NCBI RefSeq assembly: GCF_036013935.1
Contig: NZ_CP107902.1
Coordinates: 1,488,001-1,552,000, forward strand
Direction: 5' to 3'
Length of the DNA stretch: 64,000 nucleotides
Source of the DNA: Streptomyces sp. NBC_00461
GTDB lineage: Bacteria > Actinomycetota > Actinomycetes > Streptomycetales > Streptomycetaceae
Every line of letters starts with the position of its first letter. The first letter of the stretch is position 1. Both the position numbers and the translations under genes were made by a program. Positions 24,599 to 32,059 of this stretch are shown piece after piece. The notes beneath the pieces were generated by a model, which was given only the letters and a program-made list of their open reading frames with translations, was not told where the DNA came from and made no database searches.

Positions 24599-25480
24599 CG
24601 GGGCGCGCCTGGGAGCCAACGCGCCGGATCCGAGGGCGACTCCGGCGCCGACCAGAGCGCTGCCGACGGCCTGGGCGGCCCCGTAGGAGCCCGTTTCGAC
24701 AAGTGGCGCCGTGCAGGCGGCGGCCACCGGGATGAGGCCGGAGAACAGCGTGGCGCGTTCCGCGCCGATCCGCTGCATCGCCATGTACCAGCACACGAAG
24801 CCGACGACGGTGACGACCGCCGCCTGCCACAGCAGCGCGGCGGCCTCGGTGGTGTCGGGGCGCCGCAGCCACGCCGTGCCGTCCATGACCAGCCCGGCCG
24901 CCGCGGACTCGACCGCCGCGACACCGCACACCGTGGCGGACAGCAGCCGGGGCTCCAGGGGGCGCAGCACGGGCACGGCGAGCACGGCGAAACCGACCTC
25001 GCCGGCCAGCGCACAGACGGAGAAGGCGATCCCGGTGCCGTCGGCGCGCCCCCACCCCTGGACCGTGAAGGCCCCGAAGGCAACCAGCAACGCCCCGTAC
25101 AGGACCGTGCGCCGGGGCCTTCGGCCCTCGATCGCGGGGACCACGACGGCCACGACCACGGGCGCGCATCCGACGAAGACGCCGGGCACCGCCGGTTCGG
25201 CGGAACGCTCGGCCGCGATCACGGCCAGGTTGAAGCCGACCATGCCGACGGCGGCGAGGAGTGCGAGGCGGAGCCACTGACGGGGCGCGAGCCTCCGCAG
25301 CCGTGCCGTCGCTCCCGCGCCGGCCGACGGGAGGAGGAGCAGAAAGGCGAGGCCGTAGCGCAGGAACTGGCCGCCCGCGTACGGGTAGTGGCCCAGGACG
25401 CTGTTCGCGGTGAAGGAACCACCGACGAGGACACAGGCGAGCGCGGCGAGAAGGGCTCCACGCGTGGTGGTGGCGTTCAT
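24314..25480 (-). CDS. EamA/DMT-family transporter with long antisense 3' extension
   Basis: A 388-residue reading frame. Residues 1-295 are a normal drug/metabolite exporter with ten hydrophobic segments arranged as two EamA repeats (first TALLVGGSFTANS-like segment, second around VVGFVCWYMAMQRIGAERA). The usual end of such a protein would fall near GVALGSGALAPRRAP. Here no stop occurs and the frame runs another 90 residues through the antisense of the convergent hydrolase gene, giving an Arg/Gly/His-rich tail without family character. Loss of the stop codon is the likely cause. It is divergent from a MocR-type regulator 47 bases away, its probable controller. Confidence 0.8.
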   Translation of the reverse strand: MNATTTRGALLAALACVLVGGSFTANSVLGHYPYAGGQFLRYGLAFLLLLPSAGAGATARLRRLAPRQWLRLALLAAVGMVGFNLAVIAAERSAEPAVPGVFVGCAPVVVAVVVPAIEGRRPRRTVLYGALLVAFGAFTVQGWGRADGTGIAFSVCALAGEVGFAVLAVPVLRPLEPRLLSATVCGVAAVESAAAGLVMDGTAWLRRPDTTEAAALLWQAAVVTVVGFVCWYMAMQRIGAERATLFSGLIPVAAACTAPLVETGSYGAAQAVGSALVGAGVALGSGALAPRRAPSAAAVEDDAGDQRRIVVHRAVPAAGQPHQPGPGDEPLGAHPLTAHEQHVPGAPGHRDRDAGEVVGELDGAAGREGRVEPRRPGQGQRLGDHGLG

Positions 25481-25527
25481 GGCAGCGACGCTAGGGAGCG
25501 CGGTGGCCCGGTTTAAGGTCCATTTCC

Positions 25528-27000
25528 ATGACGCCATCGCAGACCAATCGGGACGGGAGCGCCGATCCGGCACGAGGCACGGATCCCGCTCGCGCGGGAT
25601 CACCCGCCTGGGAACTGCTCCTGCCCGCGGCCTCCGCGCCGGCACGCACGCGTGGACGTTCGCTGCAGGCCGCGCTGCGTGCGGCGGTACGGACGGGGAG
25701 GCTGGCGCCGGGCACCCGGCTGCCGTCGAGCCGTGATCTCGCCGCCGATCTGGGGGTGTCGCGGGGGCTGGTCACCGAGGCGTACGAGCAGTTGACGGCG
25801 GAGGGCTATCTGCGAAGCGGGCGCGGTGCCGGCACCTGGGTGGGGGGTGCCGTGCGGGCCGCGCCCCCACGCGCGCGGGATCTCGCCCCGCGCTCCCCCG
25901 GTGCGCGCGCCGACTTCGTGCCCGGCACGCCGGATCTTTCACTGTTCCCGCGCGCCGCCTGGGCCGCGGCGCAGCGTGCGGTGCTGGCGGAACTGCCGCA
26001 CCAGGACCTCGGCTATCCCGACCCGCGCGGGCTGCCGCAGTTGCGTACCGTGCTGGCGGAGCTGCTGGCCCGCCGCCGGGGTGTGGTCGCGGACCCGGAG
26101 CGGATCGTGGTCGTCTCCGGTGTGGCGCAGGCGACGACGCTGCTCGGATTCGCGCTCCACGCGCGCGGGTTGCGCACCGTCGGCGTGGAGGATCCCGGGA
26201 GCCCTCAGCACGACGCGCTCTACGCGTCGGCCGGCGTCACGACCGTACCCGTGCCCCTGGACGGCGAGGGAATCGCCGTCGGGCCGTTGCGGGACTCGGG
26301 CGTGAGGGCCGTCGTGACGACGCCCTCCCACCAGTTCCCCACCGGGATCGCGTACTCCGCGCGCCGCCGCACCGAACTGCTCGACTGGGCGCGGTCCGTG
26401 GACGGGCTCGTTGTGGAGGACGACTACGACGGCGACTTCCGCTACGACCGCGCCCCGGTGGGCGCGCTGCAGGGACTCGACCCGGAGCACGTGGCCTACA
26501 CGGGCTCGGTCAGCAAGTCACTCGCCCCGGGCCTGCGGCTGGGCTGGCTGCTCGTGCCCCAGTCCATGGCCGACGAGGTCGTCGAGCGCAAACGGACCAT
26601 GGACCTCGGCCATCCCACCCTCGACCAGGCCCTGTTCGCCCGTTTCGTGGAGCGCGGCGACTACGACCGTCAGCTGCGCCGCTGCCAGCGCGCTTACCGC
26701 GAACGGCGCGACACCCTCGTGGCGGCGCTGGAGGAGCACTTCCCGGGCGCGGAGGTGGCCGGGATCGCGGCGGGGCTGCACGTCATCGCCGAACTCCCGC
26801 ACCGATACGGCCCGCAGGAGGACTTCCTCGCGCGCGTGGCCGCGGCGGGCGTCGCCGTACGCCCCCTGACGGACTACACGCACGCGCGTGGCGGGCACGA
26901 CGGGGAGCGGGGCGTGCGGCTGGTGCTCGGATACGCGCATCTCTCACCCGCGCGGATCCGCGCGGGCGTACGGCTGATGGCCGAGGCGACGCGCGTGTGA
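25528..27000 (+). CDS. MocR/PdxR-type GntR regulator with aminotransferase domain
   Basis: A 490-residue regulator. An N-terminal GntR winged helix (residues 45-110) contains LPSSRDLAADLGVSRGLVTEAYEQL. It is fused to a fold-type I aminotransferase-like domain (residues 125-485) with the Asp of VVEDDYDGDFRYDR near residue 297 and the PLP-binding Lys in YTGSVSKSLAPGLRLGW near residue 330. MocR proteins sense PLP or PLP adducts; several control vitamin B6 or amine metabolism. The divergent EamA exporter, sharing a 47-base spacer, is the obvious target here. Confidence 0.93.
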   Translation: MTPSQTNRDGSADPARGTDPARAGSPAWELLLPAASAPARTRGRSLQAALRAAVRTGRLAPGTRLPSSRDLAADLGVSRGLVTEAYEQLTAEGYLRSGRGAGTWVGGAVRAAPPRARDLAPRSPGARADFVPGTPDLSLFPRAAWAAAQRAVLAELPHQDLGYPDPRGLPQLRTVLAELLARRRGVVADPERIVVVSGVAQATTLLGFALHARGLRTVGVEDPGSPQHDALYASAGVTTVPVPLDGEGIAVGPLRDSGVRAVVTTPSHQFPTGIAYSARRRTELLDWARSVDGLVVEDDYDGDFRYDRAPVGALQGLDPEHVAYTGSVSKSLAPGLRLGWLLVPQSMADEVVERKRTMDLGHPTLDQALFARFVERGDYDRQLRRCQRAYRERRDTLVAALEEHFPGAEVAGIAAGLHVIAELPHRYGPQEDFLARVAAAGVAVRPLTDYTHARGGHDGERGVRLVLGYAHLSPARIRAGVRLMAEATRV

Positions 27001-27099
27001 CGGCTGGGTGACCTGCGCGGAGAACACCGAGTGGCTCATGCCTCTCCGCATCATCGTCGCACCCCTCGCACACGGGTTTCCCTGCCCCTGCGGTCAGTT

Positions 27100-27121
27100 G
27101 TTCACCTGTGGTTTCCGTGTG
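27100..27121 (+). promoter_or_regulatory. candidate PHO box upstream of phoD
   Basis: Two consecutive 11-base units, GTTCACCTGTG and GTTTCCGTGTG, match each other at 8 of 11 positions and resemble the direct-repeat units (GTTCACC core) bound by PhoP in streptomycetes. They lie about 65 bases before the phoD ATG, a normal activator position. Confidence 0.5.
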
Positions 27122-27186
27122 CGCTGCGGCGCACCAGTAGGTCTGGCATCGCACACTGGCCGGATCCCGTCCCTGGAGGCGCATCC

Positions 27187-28770
27187 ATGTCCCACCGTCC
27201 GTTCCCGGGCCGCCGTAGCGTGCTGCGCGGTTCCCTGGCCGCGTCGGCGGCCCTGACTCTGCCCACCGCCCTCGGCGCCGCACCGGCGTTCGCCCTGTCC
27301 GGGCGCCCCAAGGCGGGCTGGGGCGTGCAGGCGGGAGACGTGACCTGCGACTCCGGTCTGGTGTGGGTGCGCTCCGACCGTCCGGCCCGGATGATCGTCG
27401 AGACGTCCGCGACCGAGTCGTTCCGCAACCCGCGCAGATGGCACGGTCCGCTGCTCGGCGCGGATTCGGACTTCACCGGTACGACCCGGCTGCACGGGCT
27501 CCCGTCGGGCGAGCAGATCCACTACCGCGTCCTGCTCGCCGACCCCGACGACCCGCGCCGCACCGGCGAACCGGTGACCGGCACGTTCCGCACGGCGCCC
27601 GCCAAGCGGCGTCATGACGTGAAGTTCGTATGGTCCGGAGACCTCGCGGGGCAGGGCTGGGGCATCAACGAGTCGATCGGCGGCTACCGCATCTTCGACG
27701 CCATGGCCAAGGTGGACCCGGACTTCTTCCTGTGCAGCGGCGACAACATCTACGCCGACGGGCCCATCGCCGCCGCCGCCACGCTGCCCGACGGCAGCGT
27801 CTACCGGAGCGTCACCACCGAGGAGAAGTCCCACGTCGCCGTCACCCTCGACGACTACCGGGGCAACTTCCGCTACAACCTGCTGGACCAGGCGCTGCGC
27901 CGGTTCAACGCCCGGGTGCCGAACATCATCCAGTGGGACGACCACGAGGTCCGCAACAACTGGTACCCGGGCGAGGTCATCGGCTCCGGCACGCCCTACC
28001 CGGCCGGCACGAAGCTCGACGACCTGGCGGGGCGCTCCCGGCAGGCCTTCTCCGAGTACTTCCCGATCTCCTCCATCAGCAGGCGCCCGGACGGCCGGAT
28101 CTACCGCGTCGTCAACCACGGCCCCCTGCTCGACGTGTTCGTGCTCGACATGCGCACCTACCGCAACGCGAACTCGCCGGACAACCAGACCACGGACCCG
28201 GTGGGCATCCTCGGCCGCGAGCAGCTGGAGTGGCTCAAGCGGGAGCTCTCGAAGTCGCGTGCGGTGTGGAAGGTGATCGCCAACGACATGCCGCTCGGCC
28301 TGGTCGTGCCCGACTCGAACGAGGGCAAGCCGAACTTCGAGGCCGTCGCACAGGGCGACCCGGGCGCGCCGCTCGGCCGTGAGCTGCAGATCGCCGAGCT
28401 GCTGCGGTTCATCAAGCACCGGCGGATCACCGGCACCGTGTGGCTGACGGCCGACGTGCACCACACGTCGGCGCAGCACTACGACCCGTCGCGGGCCGCG
28501 TTCAAGGACTTCGAGCCGTTCTGGGAGTTCGTGTCCGGTCCGCTCAACGCGGGCGCCTTCCCGGCCAACGCGCTCGACGGCACCTTCGGCCCGGACCGGG
28601 TGTACGTGAAGGCGCCGACGACCGCGAACGTCTCCCCCGCCGAGGGCTACCAGTTCTTCGGCGAGGTCGACATCGACGGGGACAGCGGCGAGCTGACGGT
28701 GCGTCTGCGCGAGTACGACGGCACCGTCCTGTTCACGCATACGCTGCAGCCGGGCCGCGTCGGCCAGTAA
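27187..28770 (+). CDS. phoD: secreted alkaline phosphatase / phosphodiesterase PhoD
   Basis: A 527-residue Tat-exported enzyme (GRRSVLRGSLAASA near residue 8, cleavage around residue 33). A PhoD-type N-terminal beta domain (residues 37-135: VQAGDVTCDSGLVWVRSDRPA) is followed by the metallophosphatase domain with SGDL near residue 150, CSGDNIYADGP near 185, IIQWDDHEVRNNW near 255, and TADVHHT near 420, which supply the Fe/Ca ligands of this family. It releases phosphate from phosphodiesters and phospholipids outside the cell. ATG 27187 has GGAGG seven bases before it. A PHO-box-like repeat lies upstream and a terminator hairpin follows. Confidence 0.93.
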   Translation: MSHRPFPGRRSVLRGSLAASAALTLPTALGAAPAFALSGRPKAGWGVQAGDVTCDSGLVWVRSDRPARMIVETSATESFRNPRRWHGPLLGADSDFTGTTRLHGLPSGEQIHYRVLLADPDDPRRTGEPVTGTFRTAPAKRRHDVKFVWSGDLAGQGWGINESIGGYRIFDAMAKVDPDFFLCSGDNIYADGPIAAAATLPDGSVYRSVTTEEKSHVAVTLDDYRGNFRYNLLDQALRRFNARVPNIIQWDDHEVRNNWYPGEVIGSGTPYPAGTKLDDLAGRSRQAFSEYFPISSISRRPDGRIYRVVNHGPLLDVFVLDMRTYRNANSPDNQTTDPVGILGREQLEWLKRELSKSRAVWKVIANDMPLGLVVPDSNEGKPNFEAVAQGDPGAPLGRELQIAELLRFIKHRRITGTVWLTADVHHTSAQHYDPSRAAFKDFEPFWEFVSGPLNAGAFPANALDGTFGPDRVYVKAPTTANVSPAEGYQFFGEVDIDGDSGELTVRLREYDGTVLFTHTLQPGRVGQ

Positions 28771-28789
28771 CTCCCGTATTCTTTCCCGT

Positions 28790-28826
28790 AGGCCGCGTAC
28801 CGGCGTCATCCCCCGGTGCGCGGCCT
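28790..28826 (+). terminator. hairpin after phoD
   Basis: Fourteen-base arms at 28790-28803 (AGGCCGCGTACCGG) and 28813-28826 (CCGGTGCGCGGCCT), pairing with one G-T wobble around a nine-base loop, 20 bases past the phoD stop. Confidence 0.7.
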
Positions 28827-28964
28827 TCGCGTGCCCGCGAGCGTGATCAGGCCGGCTACCGCACCACAACCGTAAGAAGAACTCCAAAAGGTGCATAACC
28901 AGGCTTTACCCGTCGGTCACAAGGCGTTCGTGATCACGCAACACCGTTCCTTCACAGTGGTTGC

Positions 28965-30275
28965 ATGAGTCGAGACATATCTGATGCGACGCGTGCGAAG
29001 CAGGACCGTCCCGTGCGGGCGGTCGCCCGGTCCGCCATGGAGGGGCTCCAGACGTGGTGGACACGCCGCCACGGTCACGCACCGCCGACGAGCGATACCG
29101 ACGCCCGGTCGCCGTCGCGAAAGCAGCAGACCGGGCCGTCCGACGGGTCGCCGGCCACGCCGGAGGCCGCGCCCGGCGAGAGCGCGCTGTGGCGGATGCG
29201 GACGACGGTGCAGGACGAGCCGGGGTCGCTGGCCGCGCTGTGCACGGCGCTCGCCGGCCGCCGGGTCGACATCCTGAGCCTGCAGACGCATCCGCTGGCC
29301 GAGGGCACGGTGGACGAGTTCCTGCTGCGGGCTCCCGGCGAGCTCATGGCCAGCGACCTCACCCAGGTGGTGTCGCTGGCCGGGGGCGCCGACACCTGGA
29401 TCGAGCGGGCCGACGCCCACGATCTGGTGGACGCGCCGACCCGGGTCCTGGGCCTGGCCACCCGCACCGCCCTGGACGCGGCGGAACTGCCGCTCGCGCT
29501 GCGGCAGTTGCTCGGCCGGTGCACCATCCGCCAGCTGCCCGCCGCGCCGGTGGGCGGCGGTCGGGGCGCGGAGCAGGTGCCCGTGGAAGGGGTGCTGGAG
29601 GACACGGTGATGCGGCTGCGCGCGCCGGAAGGCGGACTGATCACCGTGGAGCGGCCGTATCTGCCGTTCACCCCGGCCGAGTTCGCCCGGGCGCGGGCGC
29701 TGGTGGAGCTCGACGCCCGGCTCGGGCCGCGCATGCCGGCCGGCCAGGACGTGCTGACGCTGCCCGAGGGCAACGAGATCACGGTGCGGCGGGCCGACGC
29801 ACGCGACCTGGAGGCCGCGAAGGCGATGCACGAGCGCTGCTCGGCGCGGACGCTCGCCATGCGGTACCACGGGCCGGTCGGTGACGCCGACCGCTACCTC
29901 AGCCACCTGCTCAGTCCGCGGTTCGGCCGGACTCTCGCCGTGCAGACGGCGTCGGGACGCATCGTCGGCCTCGGCCACCTGATGTGGGACGGGGACGAGA
30001 CCGAGGTCGCTCTGCTCGTCGAGGACAAGTGGCAGCGGCGCGGCATCGGCGCGGAGCTTCTGGAGCGGCTGGTGGCCATGGCCGCCGAGGCGGGCTGCGA
30101 GAGCGTGTACGCGGTGACACAGGCCTCCAACACCGGGATGGTCACGGCGATGCGTGGTCTTGAGCGCCCGCTCGACTATCAGATCGAGGAGGGCACGCTG
30201 GTCATCACCGCACGGCTGGGCGATCCACTCGGAGTGGGCGGCGCGGTAAGGGTCACCAGCGCCGAAGCACCCTAG
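28965..30275 (+). CDS. ACT-domain GNAT N-acetyltransferase
   Basis: A 436-residue two-domain protein. After a basic, low-complexity N-terminus (residues 1-75), an ACT-type ligand-binding domain occurs at about 77-150 (MRTTVQDEPGSLAALCTALAG). A less conserved segment joins it to a GNAT domain at about 280-420 with the acetyl-CoA loop QRRGIGAELLERL near residue 360. ACT-GNAT fusions in actinobacteria are known as lysine acetyltransferases switched by amino-acid binding and acting on enzymes such as acetyl-CoA synthetase; that role is inferred here. It stands alone, with a 190-base upstream spacer that contains the palindrome CGTGATCACG at 28929-28938. Confidence 0.85.
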   Translation: MSRDISDATRAKQDRPVRAVARSAMEGLQTWWTRRHGHAPPTSDTDARSPSRKQQTGPSDGSPATPEAAPGESALWRMRTTVQDEPGSLAALCTALAGRRVDILSLQTHPLAEGTVDEFLLRAPGELMASDLTQVVSLAGGADTWIERADAHDLVDAPTRVLGLATRTALDAAELPLALRQLLGRCTIRQLPAAPVGGGRGAEQVPVEGVLEDTVMRLRAPEGGLITVERPYLPFTPAEFARARALVELDARLGPRMPAGQDVLTLPEGNEITVRRADARDLEAAKAMHERCSARTLAMRYHGPVGDADRYLSHLLSPRFGRTLAVQTASGRIVGLGHLMWDGDETEVALLVEDKWQRRGIGAELLERLVAMAAEAGCESVYAVTQASNTGMVTAMRGLERPLDYQIEEGTLVITARLGDPLGVGGAVRVTSAEAP

Positions 30276-30278
30276 GGG

Positions 30279-31475
30279 CTATGGGGCACCGATGGGCTGC
30301 GGGTGCGCCGCGGCTGGTCGCGTGGTTGCCCGCGCCCCTGAAGGGGCGCGGACGCGGCCCAGGGCGCCGTCCAGGTCCGCCCACAGGTCCTCGACGTCCT
30401 CCAGGCCCACCGACAGCCGCAGCAGCCGGTCGCTCACCCCGGCACCCCGGCGGTCCTCCGCGTCCACGATGCGGTGGCTGATGGACGCCGGGTGCTGGAT
30501 GAGGGTGTCGACGCTGCCCAGGCTCACGGCGGGGGTGACCAGGCGGACGCCGGCGATGACCTCGTGCGGGTCGCCGGCCACCTCGAAGGCGATCATCGCG
30601 CCGCCGATGCGCGGGTAGTGGACGCGGGTGACCCGCGGGTCCTCGGCGAGGCGGCGCGCGAGTTCGGCGGCGTTCGCCGAGGCGGCCCGGACACGCACCG
30701 GAAGCGTCGCGAGGCCGCGCAGCAACAGATAGCCGGCGAGCGGATGCAGTACGCCGCCAGTGGCGAACCGGACCTGCCGCAGCCGTCCCGCGAACTCCTC
30801 GTCGCAGGCCACCACGCCCGCCATCACGTCCCCGTGTCCGCCGAGGTACTTGGTAGCGCTGTGCAGCACAAGCCGTGCACCGTGTTCGGCGGGGCGTTGC
30901 AGCACCGGCGTGGCGAAGGTGTTGTCCGCGAGCAGCGGGACGGAGCCGCAGGCGTGGGCGACGGCCCGCAGGTCGACTTCGGCCAGGGTCGGGTTGGCCG
31001 GTGACTCGACCATCACCAGTCCGGTGTCGGGGCGCAGGGCGTCCGCGATCCCGGCCGGGTCGGTCCAGGTCACCTCGGAGCCGAGCAGTCCGGCGGTCAG
31101 CAGGTGGTCACTGCAGCCGTACAGTGGCCGTACGGCGACGACGTGGCGCAGGCCCATCGACGCCCGTACCAGCAGGATGGCGGTCAGTGCGGCCATGCCG
31201 CTGGCGAACGCCACCGCCGACTCGGTGCCTTCCAGGCGGGCCAGCGCGGTCTCGAAACGGGCGACCGTCGGGTTGCCGAGGCGCCCGTAGACGGGCGGGC
31301 CCTCGGGCTCGGCGCCGGTGGTGGCGAAGGCGTCGATGCGCGCCGCCTCGCCACGGCTGTCGTACGAGGGATAGGTGGTCGACAGGTCGATCGGCGGGGC
31401 GTGCAGTCCCTGCCGGGCGAGGTCGTCGCGGCCGGCATGGACGGCTTCGGTGGCCAGTGCTCTCGTGGAGTCCAT
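30279..31475 (-). CDS. PLP-dependent trans-sulfuration family enzyme (cystathionine gamma-synthase/lyase type)
   Basis: A 398-residue Cys/Met-metabolism enzyme. Landmarks are YGRLGNPTVARFETALARLEG near residue 60, SGMAAL near 94, the PLP phosphate site, VMVESPANPTL near 150, the ADNTFATP segment near 178, and the PLP Lys in LVLHSATKYLGGHGDV near 205. Which reaction it catalyses (gamma-synthase, gamma- or beta-lyase) cannot be fixed. The last 25 residues (from about RVRAPSGARATT) are encoded by a dispersed intergenic repeat including a hairpin, so the native C-terminus was probably replaced. ATG 31475 gives the standard start; the divergent Lrp gene is 59 bases away and is the likely regulator. 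Confidence 0.88.
   Translation of the reverse strand: MDSTRALATEAVHAGRDDLARQGLHAPPIDLSTTYPSYDSRGEAARIDAFATTGAEPEGPPVYGRLGNPTVARFETALARLEGTESAVAFASGMAALTAILLVRASMGLRHVVAVRPLYGCSDHLLTAGLLGSEVTWTDPAGIADALRPDTGLVMVESPANPTLAEVDLRAVAHACGSVPLLADNTFATPVLQRPAEHGARLVLHSATKYLGGHGDVMAGVVACDEEFAGRLRQVRFATGGVLHPLAGYLLLRGLATLPVRVRAASANAAELARRLAEDPRVTRVHYPRIGGAMIAFEVAGDPHEVIAGVRLVTPAVSLGSVDTLIQHPASISHRIVDAEDRRGAGVSDRLLRLSVGLEDVEDLWADLDGALGRVRAPSGARATTRPAAAHPQPIGAP
30331..30350 (-). terminator. hairpin of the dispersed repeat, inside the end of the PLP-enzyme frame
   Basis: Arms CGCGCCCCT (30331-30339) and AGGGGCGCG (30342-30350). The surrounding bases belong to a repeat family that normally sits just after genes in streptomycetes. 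Confidence 0.55.
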
Positions 31476-31526
31476 GGACGGAGAATGAACAACCACCGGG
31501 TCACAGGATTCGAACACCGTGCTACG

Positions 31527-31543
31527 TTCGGCCAATGGCCGAA
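31527..31543. promoter_or_regulatory. palindrome over the start codon of the Lrp gene
   Basis: TTCGGCC-AAT-GGCCGAA is a perfect seven-base inverted repeat spanning the ATG at 31535. Its place in the divergent spacer suits binding by the Lrp protein itself and would control both directions. Confidence 0.45.
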
Positions 31544-32026
31544 TCTGTCGTACTGGATCCGGTGGATCTTCATCTGCTGCGGCTGCTGCAGAACGACGCC
31601 CGGACCACCTACCGCGACCTCGCCGCGCAGATCGGCGTGGCGCCCTCGACGTGCCTGGACCGCGTGACCCGGCTGCGCCGCTCCGGTGTGATCCTCGGGC
31701 ATCAGCTGCGGCTCGATCCGGCCAAGCTCGGACGTGGTCTGGAGGCGCTGCTGTCCGTGCAGGTCAGGCCGCATCGACGGGAGTTGGTGGGGCCGTTCGT
31801 GGAGCGCATCCGGGTGCTGCCGGAGTCCCGTACCGTTTTCCATCTGACCGGGCCGGACGACTATCTCGTCCATGTCGCGGTCGCGGACATGGCGGACCTG
31901 CAGCGGCTGGTCCTGGACGAGTTCACCTCTCAGCGTGAAGTGGCCCGCGTCGAGACCCGGTTGATCTTCCAGCAGTGGGACTGCGGACCGCTCCTGCCGC
32001 CTACGCCCTCGGCTCAATCCGGGTGA
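31535..32026 (+). CDS. Lrp/AsnC-family transcriptional regulator
   Basis: A 163-residue feast/famine regulator. The helix-turn-helix lies at about residues 8-60 (LLRLLQNDARTTYRDLAAQIGVAPSTCLDRV) and the RAM ligand-binding domain at about 70-150 (LEALLSVQVRPHRRE, FHLTGPDDYLVHVAVADMADL). It is divergent from the trans-sulfuration enzyme, which strongly suggests that it activates that gene in response to a sulfur-containing or branched amino acid; the ligand is unknown. The start codon is embedded in a 17-base palindrome. A second, unrelated Lrp gene occurs at 43086. Confidence 0.92.
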   Translation: MAESVVLDPVDLHLLRLLQNDARTTYRDLAAQIGVAPSTCLDRVTRLRRSGVILGHQLRLDPAKLGRGLEALLSVQVRPHRRELVGPFVERIRVLPESRTVFHLTGPDDYLVHVAVADMADLQRLVLDEFTSQREVARVETRLIFQQWDCGPLLPPTPSAQSG

Positions 32027-32059
32027 CGGGCGGCGGCCCCTCGTATGAGGATGGACCGC

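Noticed and set aside
27094..28896. 600-residue open frame antisense to phoD
   Set aside because: Shadow of PhoD; no start context and no domain.
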